Positions 8,534-15,882 of a stretch of 37,811 bases of DNA are shown here, piece by piece (the first letter of the stretch is position 1; every line of letters begins with the position of its first letter). The DNA comes from Nitrospirota bacterium (lineage in GTDB: Bacteria; Nitrospirota; Thermodesulfovibrionia; Thermodesulfovibrionales; UBA6898): contig SCQH01000098.1 in assembly GCA_004321925.1 (NCBI GenBank), positions 1-37,811 on the forward strand, in the 5' to 3' direction. Under the pieces are notes generated by a model. That model was not told the origin of the DNA. It worked only from the letters and a program-made list of their open reading frames with translations, and searched no databases. Position numbers and translations under genes: made by a program.

Positions 8534-9859
8534 CTAAAAATAATAGATCAGGGACATCATGACCGTATGCTGATTTATATCGGCACTGCTCCCGGGGATT
8601 CCCGGCACATCTCCGGTGACCCTCCTGCCGAACCTGAACTGGTAAGAGGCGTCGAGAGAAAACCTGCTTGTGGAATAACCGGTCCCGAGGGAGAAGCCGT
8701 AGAAGTCGTCCGGGCTCCCTTTTGCGGGCTCGGGGTCATAGAAGACGCCGGCCCTCACCGGGACGACATATTTTTCCTTTATGATGAGATACTCTGTCCC
8801 GAGCCGCACCTGGGTGGTGTCTTTTAATCTGCCCTCGCTGATCGGTGCAGCATCGAGGGGGTTCACTTCGTTCCCCGCGGAGTCAACCAGGCTGAACCTC
8901 GACCACCCGGTGCGATAGACATCCAGGGCGATCAGCCATTTGTCTGATTGCCGGTACGATATGCCAAGGCCATAAGAGGCAGGCATCTTCATCGTCAGGT
9001 CGCCGGCAAATGTTGTCGTCGACTCATCATGAATTGACAGGTCAGTAAGATCCTGGCTTTGAGTAGAGGTCGTTTCCCTCCGGAGCTTGCCGTTAAAGGC
9101 GGTCTTATACACACCGCCGATCGTGATCGGTCCCGAGACATTCCAGAGAAATCCGATATTGGCGTTCGTACCCCTAAACGACGTACGGCTCGTCTCGTCA
9201 AACTTGTCTACCAGGTTATGGCCGAAAAATATTCCCTGAGAGTTTTGAGTGTAGGTTTGTTCCCATCCGTTCTTTCCAACGTAATCACCCCAGAAATTTA
9301 TCGTAGCGCCGATATAGAGCTGCGGGACGACCTGTATGGCAAACGCTGGAGTAAGTGCATAGAGATACCCTTTCTGGACAGAGTGGATAGTTTCATTGAG
9401 CTTTGTTCCATCGATATCAAGGGTATAGTTAAAACTGACCTTTTTATCCATCTCATAGAGCCTCTGGTAGTTGAGTGAAACGATCATATTATGCTTCAGA
9501 AAGACGAAGGGATATGCGGCGCTCGCGTAGTTGAGGCCGGCCGTGTCCATGCTGTTCGTGGACTCGATCTCAGGATGGATATCGGAATGATAGGTCTGCG
9601 ACCTGCTGAAATAAGAGCCGACCACAGATATCTCCGGCTTTTCGAGATGTATCAGGCCGGCAGGGTTCCAGGATGCCGCGGTCGCATCATCCGCAACACT
9701 GATGAAGGCGCCTCCCATGCCTGTTGCCCGTGCACCCGAACCGACGGGATTGAGCGTGGAAGATACTTCAACCTGCTGTGCCCATGCACCGGAAGTCATG
9801 AAGAACAAACCTATGAGCAGCCCGCATGTGCTGATAAGAGATCTGAAAACGCCTGTCAT
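8534..9859 (-). CDS. FadL/OmpP1-like outer-membrane beta-barrel protein
   Basis: 441 residues from the ATG at 9859, chosen because the GAGGGGGA ribosome-binding site is 6 nt before it; an in-frame ATG at 9863-9865 overlaps that site. A signal peptide ends near AWA|Q. The mature N-terminus carries the hallmark NPVGSGARATGMGGAF...DDATAASWNPAGL pattern of OmpP1/FadL and related PorV-like barrels. The body is rich in alternating beta strands and the chain ends in Tyr-Phe, typical of BAM-inserted barrels. Family members move hydrophobic compounds or act as secretion or attachment partners. It sits between two CsgG-domain proteins, which suggests it is the outer-membrane component of the same system. 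Whether it transports, or anchors the giant secreted protein, cannot be told from sequence. Confidence 0.82.
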   Translation of the reverse strand: MTGVFRSLISTCGLLIGLFFMTSGAWAQQVEVSSTLNPVGSGARATGMGGAFISVADDATAASWNPAGLIHLEKPEISVVGSYFSRSQTYHSDIHPEIESTNSMDTAGLNYASAAYPFVFLKHNMIVSLNYQRLYEMDKKVSFNYTLDIDGTKLNETIHSVQKGYLYALTPAFAIQVVPQLYIGATINFWGDYVGKNGWEQTYTQNSQGIFFGHNLVDKFDETSRTSFRGTNANIGFLWNVSGPITIGGVYKTAFNGKLRRETTSTQSQDLTDLSIHDESTTTFAGDLTMKMPASYGLGISYRQSDKWLIALDVYRTGWSRFSLVDSAGNEVNPLDAAPISEGRLKDTTQVRLGTEYLIIKEKYVVPVRAGVFYDPEPAKGSPDDFYGFSLGTGYSTSRFSLDASYQFRFGRRVTGDVPGIPGSSADINQHTVMMSLIYYF

Positions 9860-9874
9860 AACCATTCCCCCTCA

Positions 9875-12400
9875 TTATGATTTCGATTTTGTCGTTGCAC
9901 CATTTTTGACCCCCTCTATATTACCTGATGAAGGGTTCTCTGCTTTGGCCCATTCCAGGATCTTCCCGCCGAGCTGCTTAACGGTCTCCCGGTCAAGGGT
10001 CTTGCCGGTCGTCTCAGCGGAGACGACCTTCCTCACTGCTGTCGTTTCCGTATCGATGAGCCTGAGCATGACAGCCTGTCCCTTTGAGTCGGCCATAATG
10101 CTTCCGGTAATGATGATCCTGGCAGAAAGGACCTTTCCGATCTTCAGCGCCGTCGTCGGGTCAGCAAGAGATGAATTGCTCAATTTAAGTTCCTCCAGGA
10201 GCTTTTCGAGCAGTTCCCTCTCCACCATCTGCACGCCCTCTCCTTCCTGCAGGACCGCTGTGAGCATATTCACCAGATTATCCCGGTCGGCAGTCGCGCC
10301 TGTTCCGGAGGGCTTGACATCCATGATCACCATGGTGAGAGGGCCGGTCTTTCGGGCATCGCCCACCTTTGTCCGGTCAAAATTGCCCTGTCTATAGGAT
10401 GCGGCGAGCGACGCCACAAGCTCGTCAATGCGTTTACGCGACTTCTCGTCGCTTGCCGGGGCTGACGGTGGCGCAACCACCGCCTGCACCTTGGGGTCTG
10501 CCGGGCGGCTGCCCCAGAGAAACAACCCGGCAAGACCCGCGATCAGGACCAGCGCAGCGCCGACCGCCAGAAGACCGACAGGAGATCTTTTCCCGGGGGT
10601 GGCCGAAAAGACCTGTTCCCTGGTCCCCGCCTCGACTGACACGAAGGAGCCGGCCTTCTCCTCTCCGGCGGGTTCGCTTCTGAGGGACTCCTGAGACGGG
10701 TCTATGTACCTTGTAGTAGGATCGCCGTAAAGCATATAGCAGGCCCATACGATTGTATCTTCTCCGTACTTGTCTATCAATGCCTGGCGCGCCTGGCGCA
10801 CTGCCTCGCCAATCGTCATGCCGTCGATAAGGTTCTGGTAAAAGTTCACGGCAAAATGGCATCCGGCCTCGTCCGGGATCTCCCAGAAGGTGCCTATATA
10901 ATGCTGTACACCAGTCAGCAGGAAGGCGTTGGCGAGGCCGAAGATCCGGTGTTCGTAGTCTTCGCTGAGCCGCCACTCATCGGTCTGTCCCGATTGGCAT
11001 GCGTTTGAGAAGATGAGTGAGGGCATCGGCATCTGTCCGGTCATGGTCATGATCTGTCCGGCCTTCAGAGTGCCGTCCTTCAGGAGCCATCCGCTTTCCT
11101 CCGGGTGTTCCATGACATGTTCTGCATGCCCCGCATAATGGACAATATCGAAGTTCCTGATCTTGGAGCGGACATAATCAGTCTTTATATCGGTCGTCCT
11201 CAACGAAACATCCACCCAGTCGTCCAGCTTTTCCATATCGCTCTTGATCGCGAGCCCTTCCTCATAGGCTGCCTTGAGGTCTCCCCGAGGGTCTGCAAGT
11301 ATCTGCATCTTCAACGGCCTCCCGACCGCCCTGCTGACGGCAGAGACAGGCTGTTTTGTGCTTACCGACCTCCCAATGCTGAACCGCTGACAGAGAAAGT
11401 CCCTGCCGTCATAGAGAAGCTCCCAGGGTATCTGGACAAGCGTGTCATCTATGCTTATGGACAGGTGCTTCTGCTCTGTCTGCAGAAGTTTGCCCTTTAT
11501 CTCCTGCGGAATCAGCTCGTCAAAGAGAAGACCTCCGACCTCTTTCAAACGAATGAAGATGTCATTGCCGATCTTCCCCCTTCTGTTTGCGCGGTTGAGA
11601 AGGCCGGTGATCTCCCTGGTATGGTTTCCTATGGTGCCGACATGATAGGGGACCTCCTGATAATTCTTCACCGGCCGCTCCTCGCCATCGGCTCTCTCAA
11701 ACCCGCTTATTTTAAGTTTACTGCCGGCAAGGGATGCCTCTATTACGAATAAGCCCTCTTTTGGGGTAACAGCCCTGACAGCCTTTCTTGTCCTGCCAAG
11801 GTGCAGGTCTTCGTTGCGCCAGATGAGGCGGTACGCCTTTATCGGCTCACTTTTGCCTTTGACCGAAACAGAATCGAAATATCTGAAGATAAACTCATCA
11901 TTGCTCCTTACCTCACGGTAGAGGTCTTCAGACACCATGACCTCGTCGGCGTCGGCAAGGGACTCTAGCCTGCTTGCCAGGTTGACAACGTCGCCGTATA
12001 CGTCTGATTCTTCGACAATGCCGACACCATAATTGATACCGACGCGGACATGGATCTGTTCCTTTTGCGACTTCTTGTCATTGTAGGTCTGAAGCCTCTT
12101 CTGCACTGCCACCGCGGCCCGCACTGCTTCGGCAGGGTCGTCGTAAGCCGACATGGTCGCATCGCCTATCGTCTTGAGCACCTCACCCTTGTTCTCTTTG
12201 ATCGCCGGCATAACGACCTCGTTGTGCCGGTGGACCATCATCCTGCCGTCCAGATCGCCATGCTTTTCATAAAAGGACGTGGACCCCTTGATGTCCGTGA
12301 ACATGATCGCCACACGTTTACTGAACTGGTCATGAAGGATCGCGTCGAGCCTTGCCCTCTCCTCCAGGATCTTCTCGATGTCATTGTTTTTTTCAGTCAT
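9875..12400 (-). CDS. Adenylate cyclase - CHAT protease - TM - CsgG-like fusion protein
   Basis: 841 residues. A class III nucleotide cyclase domain (about 28-190) has both metal Asp residues (D36 in FTDIKGS, D80 in TIGD), the adenine-selecting Lys76 and Asp137, and the transition-state pair Asn140/Arg144 (VNLASR), so it should make cAMP. Residues about 215-565 form a CHAT domain (caspase HetF-associated) with His425 in HYAGHA and Cys468 in SNACQSG, the intact catalytic dyad. One transmembrane helix lies at about 606-630. The C-terminal part (about 685-820) is a CsgG-like domain with VERELLEKLLEELKL. With cytoplasmic enzymes, the CsgG-like part should be periplasmic. The start has a GGAGGGG site and overlaps the anti-sigma gene by 8 nt, so the two are probably co-transcribed and translationally coupled. 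This looks like a transmembrane receptor that joins an envelope cue to cAMP and proteolysis. Confidence 0.9.
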   Translation of the reverse strand: MTEKNNDIEKILEERARLDAILHDQFSKRVAIMFTDIKGSTSFYEKHGDLDGRMMVHRHNEVVMPAIKENKGEVLKTIGDATMSAYDDPAEAVRAAVAVQKRLQTYNDKKSQKEQIHVRVGINYGVGIVEESDVYGDVVNLASRLESLADADEVMVSEDLYREVRSNDEFIFRYFDSVSVKGKSEPIKAYRLIWRNEDLHLGRTRKAVRAVTPKEGLFVIEASLAGSKLKISGFERADGEERPVKNYQEVPYHVGTIGNHTREITGLLNRANRRGKIGNDIFIRLKEVGGLLFDELIPQEIKGKLLQTEQKHLSISIDDTLVQIPWELLYDGRDFLCQRFSIGRSVSTKQPVSAVSRAVGRPLKMQILADPRGDLKAAYEEGLAIKSDMEKLDDWVDVSLRTTDIKTDYVRSKIRNFDIVHYAGHAEHVMEHPEESGWLLKDGTLKAGQIMTMTGQMPMPSLIFSNACQSGQTDEWRLSEDYEHRIFGLANAFLLTGVQHYIGTFWEIPDEAGCHFAVNFYQNLIDGMTIGEAVRQARQALIDKYGEDTIVWACYMLYGDPTTRYIDPSQESLRSEPAGEEKAGSFVSVEAGTREQVFSATPGKRSPVGLLAVGAALVLIAGLAGLFLWGSRPADPKVQAVVAPPSAPASDEKSRKRIDELVASLAASYRQGNFDRTKVGDARKTGPLTMVIMDVKPSGTGATADRDNLVNMLTAVLQEGEGVQMVERELLEKLLEELKLSNSSLADPTTALKIGKVLSARIIITGSIMADSKGQAVMLRLIDTETTAVRKVVSAETTGKTLDRETVKQLGGKILEWAKAENPSSGNIEGVKNGATTKSKS

Positions 12401-13052
12401 GATTCCCCTCCCCGGACATTTCTTTTATCTTCAGCGTGATACTTCCAAAAACTTTGCCGTTCTTTCGGATGATGACACTATACCTTCCTGGACCGAGCTC
12501 CTCAAAGACGCTGCGGCCTCCGGCAAGGTGCTCGGAAGCAATTATCCTGCCCTCTGACAGGAGCTCGGCCCGTAAATGATCGGACCGGACGTTCCTGGCA
12601 GCAGGAACATCGACTATGATAGTGCAAAGGCCGCCCCGGCTCCTCTGAACGTCAAGCTCCAGATCAAACTCGTCAAAGGACTTCCTTATGACCACGACCT
12701 CAGGCTCCTGTGAGCCGTTCGACCTCAGGGCATATGAGACCTGAGGTCGAGAAATATCAGTGCCGCTGTCACTTATTAGCACCCGAATAGTATTCCCAAT
12801 AAGACCTAATACTACATCAAAAAGTCCTTTGTCGGACGGAGACAAGGAAATGACATGCCGCAGAAGTCCTTCAGGCACGGGCCCTGCCTCCGGCCCGGCA
12901 GATGAATGTCCTGTTCGATATAATGCAAGCAATTCATCGATCAGACACGGGTCTTTTGCAAGGAAGGCTTCGATCTCCTGCCGGCGCTCCCCTGACAGCC
13001 TGCCCTCGAAAAAGGCAGCTATGTCGGTCTCTTTTGCACGCTCAGCCTTCAT
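12393..13052 (-). CDS. Putative soluble anti-sigma factor (zinc-less)
   Basis: 219 residues; start supported by GGGAG 8 nt upstream. The N-terminus (about 8-46, IAAFFEGRLSGERRQEIEAF) has the helical pattern of anti-sigma/zinc-finger domains of the 'egrLs.eer..vE.hL' type. The usual His-x3-Cys-x2-Cys zinc ligands are absent; only one Cys (36) remains. There is no transmembrane helix. The C-terminal half (about 130-212) is beta-rich and ends in an Ig-like fold (FEELGPGRYSVIIRKNGKVF). It follows the sigma gene by 114 nt and overlaps the cyclase/CHAT gene, a classic sigma/anti-sigma/effector order. Function is inferred from position and the N-terminal pattern. Confidence 0.6.
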   Translation of the reverse strand: MKAERAKETDIAAFFEGRLSGERRQEIEAFLAKDPCLIDELLALYRTGHSSAGPEAGPVPEGLLRHVISLSPSDKGLFDVVLGLIGNTIRVLISDSGTDISRPQVSYALRSNGSQEPEVVVIRKSFDEFDLELDVQRSRGGLCTIIVDVPAARNVRSDHLRAELLSEGRIIASEHLAGGRSVFEELGPGRYSVIIRKNGKVFGSITLKIKEMSGEGNHD

Positions 13053-13166
13053 TTATCACTCCCGTCTGTGTTTGTCGCTTCTTGTCCATAGTAACGAAGT
13101 AATACTCCATAGTTCCGCATCCCGCTCATTTCCTTTGTCCTGTAAGACGTTAGCCGAATCCTTTTC

Positions 13167-13793
13167 TTACACGCCGCTGAGATTATTTTTCAGTCTCTTG
13201 ATTATCCTGTGCTTTCTGGAATAGACAAGGTCATCGGAGATTCCCAGCACCTTTGCCGTTTCCTCGGCGCTGCATCCCCTTATGAACAGAAGATGATATA
13301 TCAGGCGGTCTCGCGGGATCAGCCGCGCCACTTCCCTGGCAAGGATTTCCCCCGTCTGCTTCCCTGCGAGCAGGACATCTGCAGGACTCCCGCCGTCAGC
13401 AATCGTCTCCCATATGTCGCTGTTCTCGTTCGCAGGCTCAGCACTGAGATGCCCTTTGTCCTGACGAATGAAGTCAATCGTCCTGCGGCCTGCTACTACG
13501 GTCAGCCAGGTAGAGAGGGAGCAGTTGTTATCGCCCCTGAACTGCCGGAGCTTTCTGAAATCGTTTTCGATAAGGGAAAGGAAGATGGAGTTGAAGAGGT
13601 CCTCGGCATCCTCTTTACGGCAGGCAAAATTGTAGAGCGCACAGGTCCTGTGGATCGCGCTCCAGATAAGCCCGGCATATGTTCCAACGAACTCTTCCCA
13701 GGCCTCCTGATGCGAAACGCCGAGGCACCTCTCAATGAGGTCGGAATCGCCCGTTTTTCTTCTGTCATGCCCTTGACCAATGACTAGAAGCAC
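13167..13793 (-). CDS. ECF-type RNA polymerase sigma factor
   Basis: 208 residues. Region 2-like sequence at about 35-112 (EDAEDLFNSIFLSLI, CSLSTWLTVVAGRRTIDFIRQ) and a region 4 helix-turn-helix at about 150-205 (CSAEETAKVLGISDDLVYSRKHRIIKRL) match the sigma-70 ECF family. It should direct RNA polymerase to promoters of its own locus. The start is uncertain: the longest frame begins at GTG 13793 with a GGAG about 14 nt upstream, and the conserved part begins near residue 15, so a later non-ATG start is possible. The likely anti-sigma partner is the next gene. Confidence 0.85.
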   Translation of the reverse strand: MLLVIGQGHDRRKTGDSDLIERCLGVSHQEAWEEFVGTYAGLIWSAIHRTCALYNFACRKEDAEDLFNSIFLSLIENDFRKLRQFRGDNNCSLSTWLTVVAGRRTIDFIRQDKGHLSAEPANENSDIWETIADGGSPADVLLAGKQTGEILAREVARLIPRDRLIYHLLFIRGCSAEETAKVLGISDDLVYSRKHRIIKRLKNNLSGV

Positions 13794-13966
13794 GGAATAT
13801 GCTGTATCTCCATCAAATCCCCCCTACAGCTCAGCAGAGCACTGAAGTGCCCATGTACTTCCTTGACGGCCGTTGCAGCTTAGCTGCCATGTTGACTGAG
13901 CAGCTCTGTTATGCAACATTTCCATAAACTTACGGACAAAATAAATGGTTGCGTGTTCCTCCCGTT

Positions 13967-14848
13967 TTATTGCTCCATGCAGGTGATATAGAACTCGCCA
14001 AGATCAGGGTCGGTGACCGCTATTGACGCTGTGGATATCGAGTTTATCGAAATTGGCCTGGAGTTATACAGGCCCGGTGTGGTCGTACAGATAGGCATCG
14101 ACGACATTGCCGGATTAAAGGTCAATTCAAAGGTATCGATCCCGGTCTTTACAACCGTTCCGAAGCCCCACCCGCGTGTAATATGAGGAAGAAGACTTAT
14201 ATCGATATTGACAACCGCCGCTATGATACGGGACACCCCCGCCGACCCGGAAGCGCCCGCCGGTCCCTGCGGACCCGGGGCACCCGTCGCGCCGCTGTCG
14301 CCTTTTGGCCCCTGTGGACCGGCAGGGCCGGTCAACCCTGTATCTCCTTTGTCTCCCTTCGGACCTTGCGGACCAGTTTCACCTTTTTCTCCCCTGAGCC
14401 CCATGCCGGCCTCTGATTCAGAAACTTCCATCACCGTAAAGCTGATAATTCCGTCATCCTCGGAATATTTCAGTAAAACCCTTGCATACTGCCTGATGCT
14501 CTGGCCAAGATTGATCATCCATGATTCATCTACCCGCGTCTTGATAATTGCCAGAAGCGGAATGTTCAGGATGCCCCGTTCCGCGTCAAAAAAAGCAGGA
14601 TTGGAAGTAAACTCCTCTGATTCCGCTCTGTCGACAAGAACGAACTTCACCTGCTCAAATTCAGCTTTCGGCTCAACCGCCGCAAGAGTTACGTCGAACA
14701 CCCCGAGGCCGGGAACATTCACACCCTGCACCCTGAGCTTGCCGTCTGCCTGCGTATATGTTGCACTGGCGAGACTCTCTCCATATCCCAGAAGTATCAT
14801 CAATAAGGAAATTGCCGCCAGCGAAGAAAAAAACTTTGATCTATCCAT
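13967..14848 (-). CDS. Secreted collagen-like (Gly-X-Y) repeat protein
   Basis: 293 residues from ATG 14848, chosen because GGAGGG lies 5 nt upstream; the frame opens further but without a ribosome-binding site. A signal peptide ends near LASA (about 29). A beta-rich N-terminal domain (about 30-148) precedes 18 perfect Gly-X-Y triplets (150-203, rich in [12 protein letters not shown]), then a C-terminal globular domain of about 90 residues with two Cys (254, 290). Bacterial collagen-like proteins form trimeric stalks or surface fibres, with the globular ends setting trimerisation and binding. It lies 173 nt upstream of the sigma gene on the same strand. Whether it belongs to the same regulon is inference. 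Function unknown beyond a structural surface role. Confidence 0.85.
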   Translation of the reverse strand: MDRSKFFSSLAAISLLMILLGYGESLASATYTQADGKLRVQGVNVPGLGVFDVTLAAVEPKAEFEQVKFVLVDRAESEEFTSNPAFFDAERGILNIPLLAIIKTRVDESWMINLGQSIRQYARVLLKYSEDDGIISFTVMEVSESEAGMGLRGEKGETGPQGPKGDKGDTGLTGPAGPQGPKGDSGATGAPGPQGPAGASGSAGVSRIIAAVVNIDISLLPHITRGWGFGTVVKTGIDTFELTFNPAMSSMPICTTTPGLYNSRPISINSISTASIAVTDPDLGEFYITCMEQ

Positions 14849-14961
14849 TGTTGCCCTCCAATAAATATATGTCCTCATCTTAATGCCTACCATTACTGCC
14901 AAGAATATAGCAGATTGATCAAATTCTGTATACATTTTATTTTGGACATATTGATTTGATA

Positions 14962-14992
14962 TAAAAAAAGGGCAGGATTGACCATCCTGCCC
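14962..14992 (-). terminator. Rho-independent terminator after the small secreted protein gene
   Basis: On the minus strand a 9-bp perfect stem (GGGCAGGAT / ATCCTGCCC, 5-nt loop) is followed directly by a run of T. It separates the small secreted protein gene (ending at 15043) from the collagen-like gene, so the latter must have its own promoter in 14849-14961. Confidence 0.88.
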
Positions 14993-15042
14993 TCTCGCTG
15001 TTCAATAAAACAATGAACTCTATGATGCTGTCTTAAAAAAAC

Positions 15043-15492
15043 TTAAGGACAAAATACAAAGTTCAGTGTGTCCTGAATCACCGCAATGGTGCTTTGCCCC
15101 TGGTAGTTGCTGCCTATCATAATGCCTGCCCCTGTTCCGTTCAATGTTGACAGGTTCAATGCCCAATTCAGTGAAAATGATTCTGTTAAACTTGAGCCAA
15201 ACAACCCGCCATTAAGCGAAACATAAACAGCTGTATTATCTCCCTGTTGTCCGGCTTCAGCGCTTCCGCTTAGTGGGAGTATAGATCCCCCCGGCAAAAT
15301 GACCCGGCCATTGAGAAGGTAATGGAAATTCCCCATATCATTTACAGCAAATACATAAATACTTCCATCAACACTTGATTGCCAGCAAAATTGGCCAAGG
15401 TAATCTGATGCCTGAGCTACAGAACTTAAAAAAAGACAAGCAACCACTACAACCACCCAAATAAAACTACGGATCATTCTGCGTGCTTTCAT
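15043..15492 (-). CDS. Small secreted protein of unknown function
   Basis: 149 residues. GGAGG is 5 nt before the ATG. A strong signal peptide ends at VAQA|SD (28). The mature part of about 120 residues is polar, rich in Ser, Gly and Asn and in alternating hydrophobic positions, suggesting a single beta-sandwich or lipocalin-sized barrel. Its only two mature cysteines are at the ends (36 and 148) and could form a disulfide closing the domain. I recognise no family. It is separated from the collagen-like gene by a terminator, so it is a single-gene unit. Its place beside the other exported proteins suggests, weakly, a surface or periplasmic role. Confidence 0.75.
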   Translation of the reverse strand: MKARRMIRSFIWVVVVVACLFLSSVAQASDYLGQFCWQSSVDGSIYVFAVNDMGNFHYLLNGRVILPGGSILPLSGSAEAGQQGDNTAVYVSLNGGLFGSSLTESFSLNWALNLSTLNGTGAGIMIGSNYQGQSTIAVIQDTLNFVFCP

Positions 15493-15660
15493 TTCGGCCT
15501 CCGGTTTAGTTTTTATTTCATCCCTTTGTCTTCATTATATCGCTAATTGCACGGACGTCAATCGCCATAACTTCGCCCCACCAGGCGCTCTTCTATACCA
15601 GCAGGTCTGAAGTAGCACAGTCAGGGCAATAAGCAAGATGGCAAGGACCGGAAAGGACAA

Positions 15661-15707
15661 AAGAAAAACTGGAAAAAACCCTTATATTCCAAAGAATTCC
15701 TTCCAGT
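15661..15707 (-). terminator. Probable terminator after tRNA-Val
   Basis: On the minus strand, 6 nt after the tRNA 3' end, a 7-bp stem (ACTGGAA / TTCCAGT) with a long, partly pairing loop is followed by TTTTTCTTTT. This suits a factor-independent terminator for the tRNA transcript, though the loop is large. Confidence 0.5.
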
Positions 15708-15713
15708 CTTATA

Positions 15714-15788
15714 TGGTGGGCGATACTGGGATTGAACCAGTGACCCCTCCCGTGTGAAGGGAGTGCTCTCCCGCTGAGCTAATCGCCC
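15714..15788 (-). tRNA. tRNA-Val (anticodon CAC)
   Basis: The minus strand folds as a cloverleaf. The acceptor is GGGCGAT paired with ATCGCCC; the D-arm contains TAGCTCAGC.GGGAG; the anticodon stem is CTCCC/GGGAG with loop TTCACAC, giving anticodon CAC; the T-loop is GGTTCAATCCC. A discriminator A and an encoded CCA end the gene. CAC reads GUG valine codons. It stands alone, not in a tRNA cluster. Confidence 0.95.
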
Positions 15789-15808
15789 TCTTGACTAAAA
15801 CATTGACC

Positions 15809-15833
15809 GGATTCCCGTTTCCACGGGAATGAC
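15809..15833. repeat. REP-like palindrome
   Basis: The sequence reads GTCATTCCCGTGGAAACGGGAATCC on the minus strand, with an ATTCCCGT/ACGGGAAT stem. This is the common REP-type intergenic palindrome found scattered in many proteobacterial and related genomes. It lies between the tRNA and ugd and could also stabilise a 3' end. Confidence 0.65.
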
Positions 15834-15859
15834 ATAACAAAAGAGGTCATACATAATAA

Positions 15860-15882
15860 ACCAAAAGACCCCCCGGAGGTCA
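15860..15882 (-). terminator. Probable terminator of ugd
   Basis: On the minus strand GACCTCCGGGGGGTC folds into a short GC-rich hairpin (with one G-T pair) that begins at the ugd stop codon and is followed by TTTTGGTTTATTA. Short but well placed. Confidence 0.55.

Noticed and set aside
15714-15833. Integration (att) site at tRNA-Val with the surface locus as a genomic island
   Set aside because: No integrase gene and no duplicated tRNA 3' end were seen in the window; the REP-like palindrome beside the tRNA is not an att repeat.
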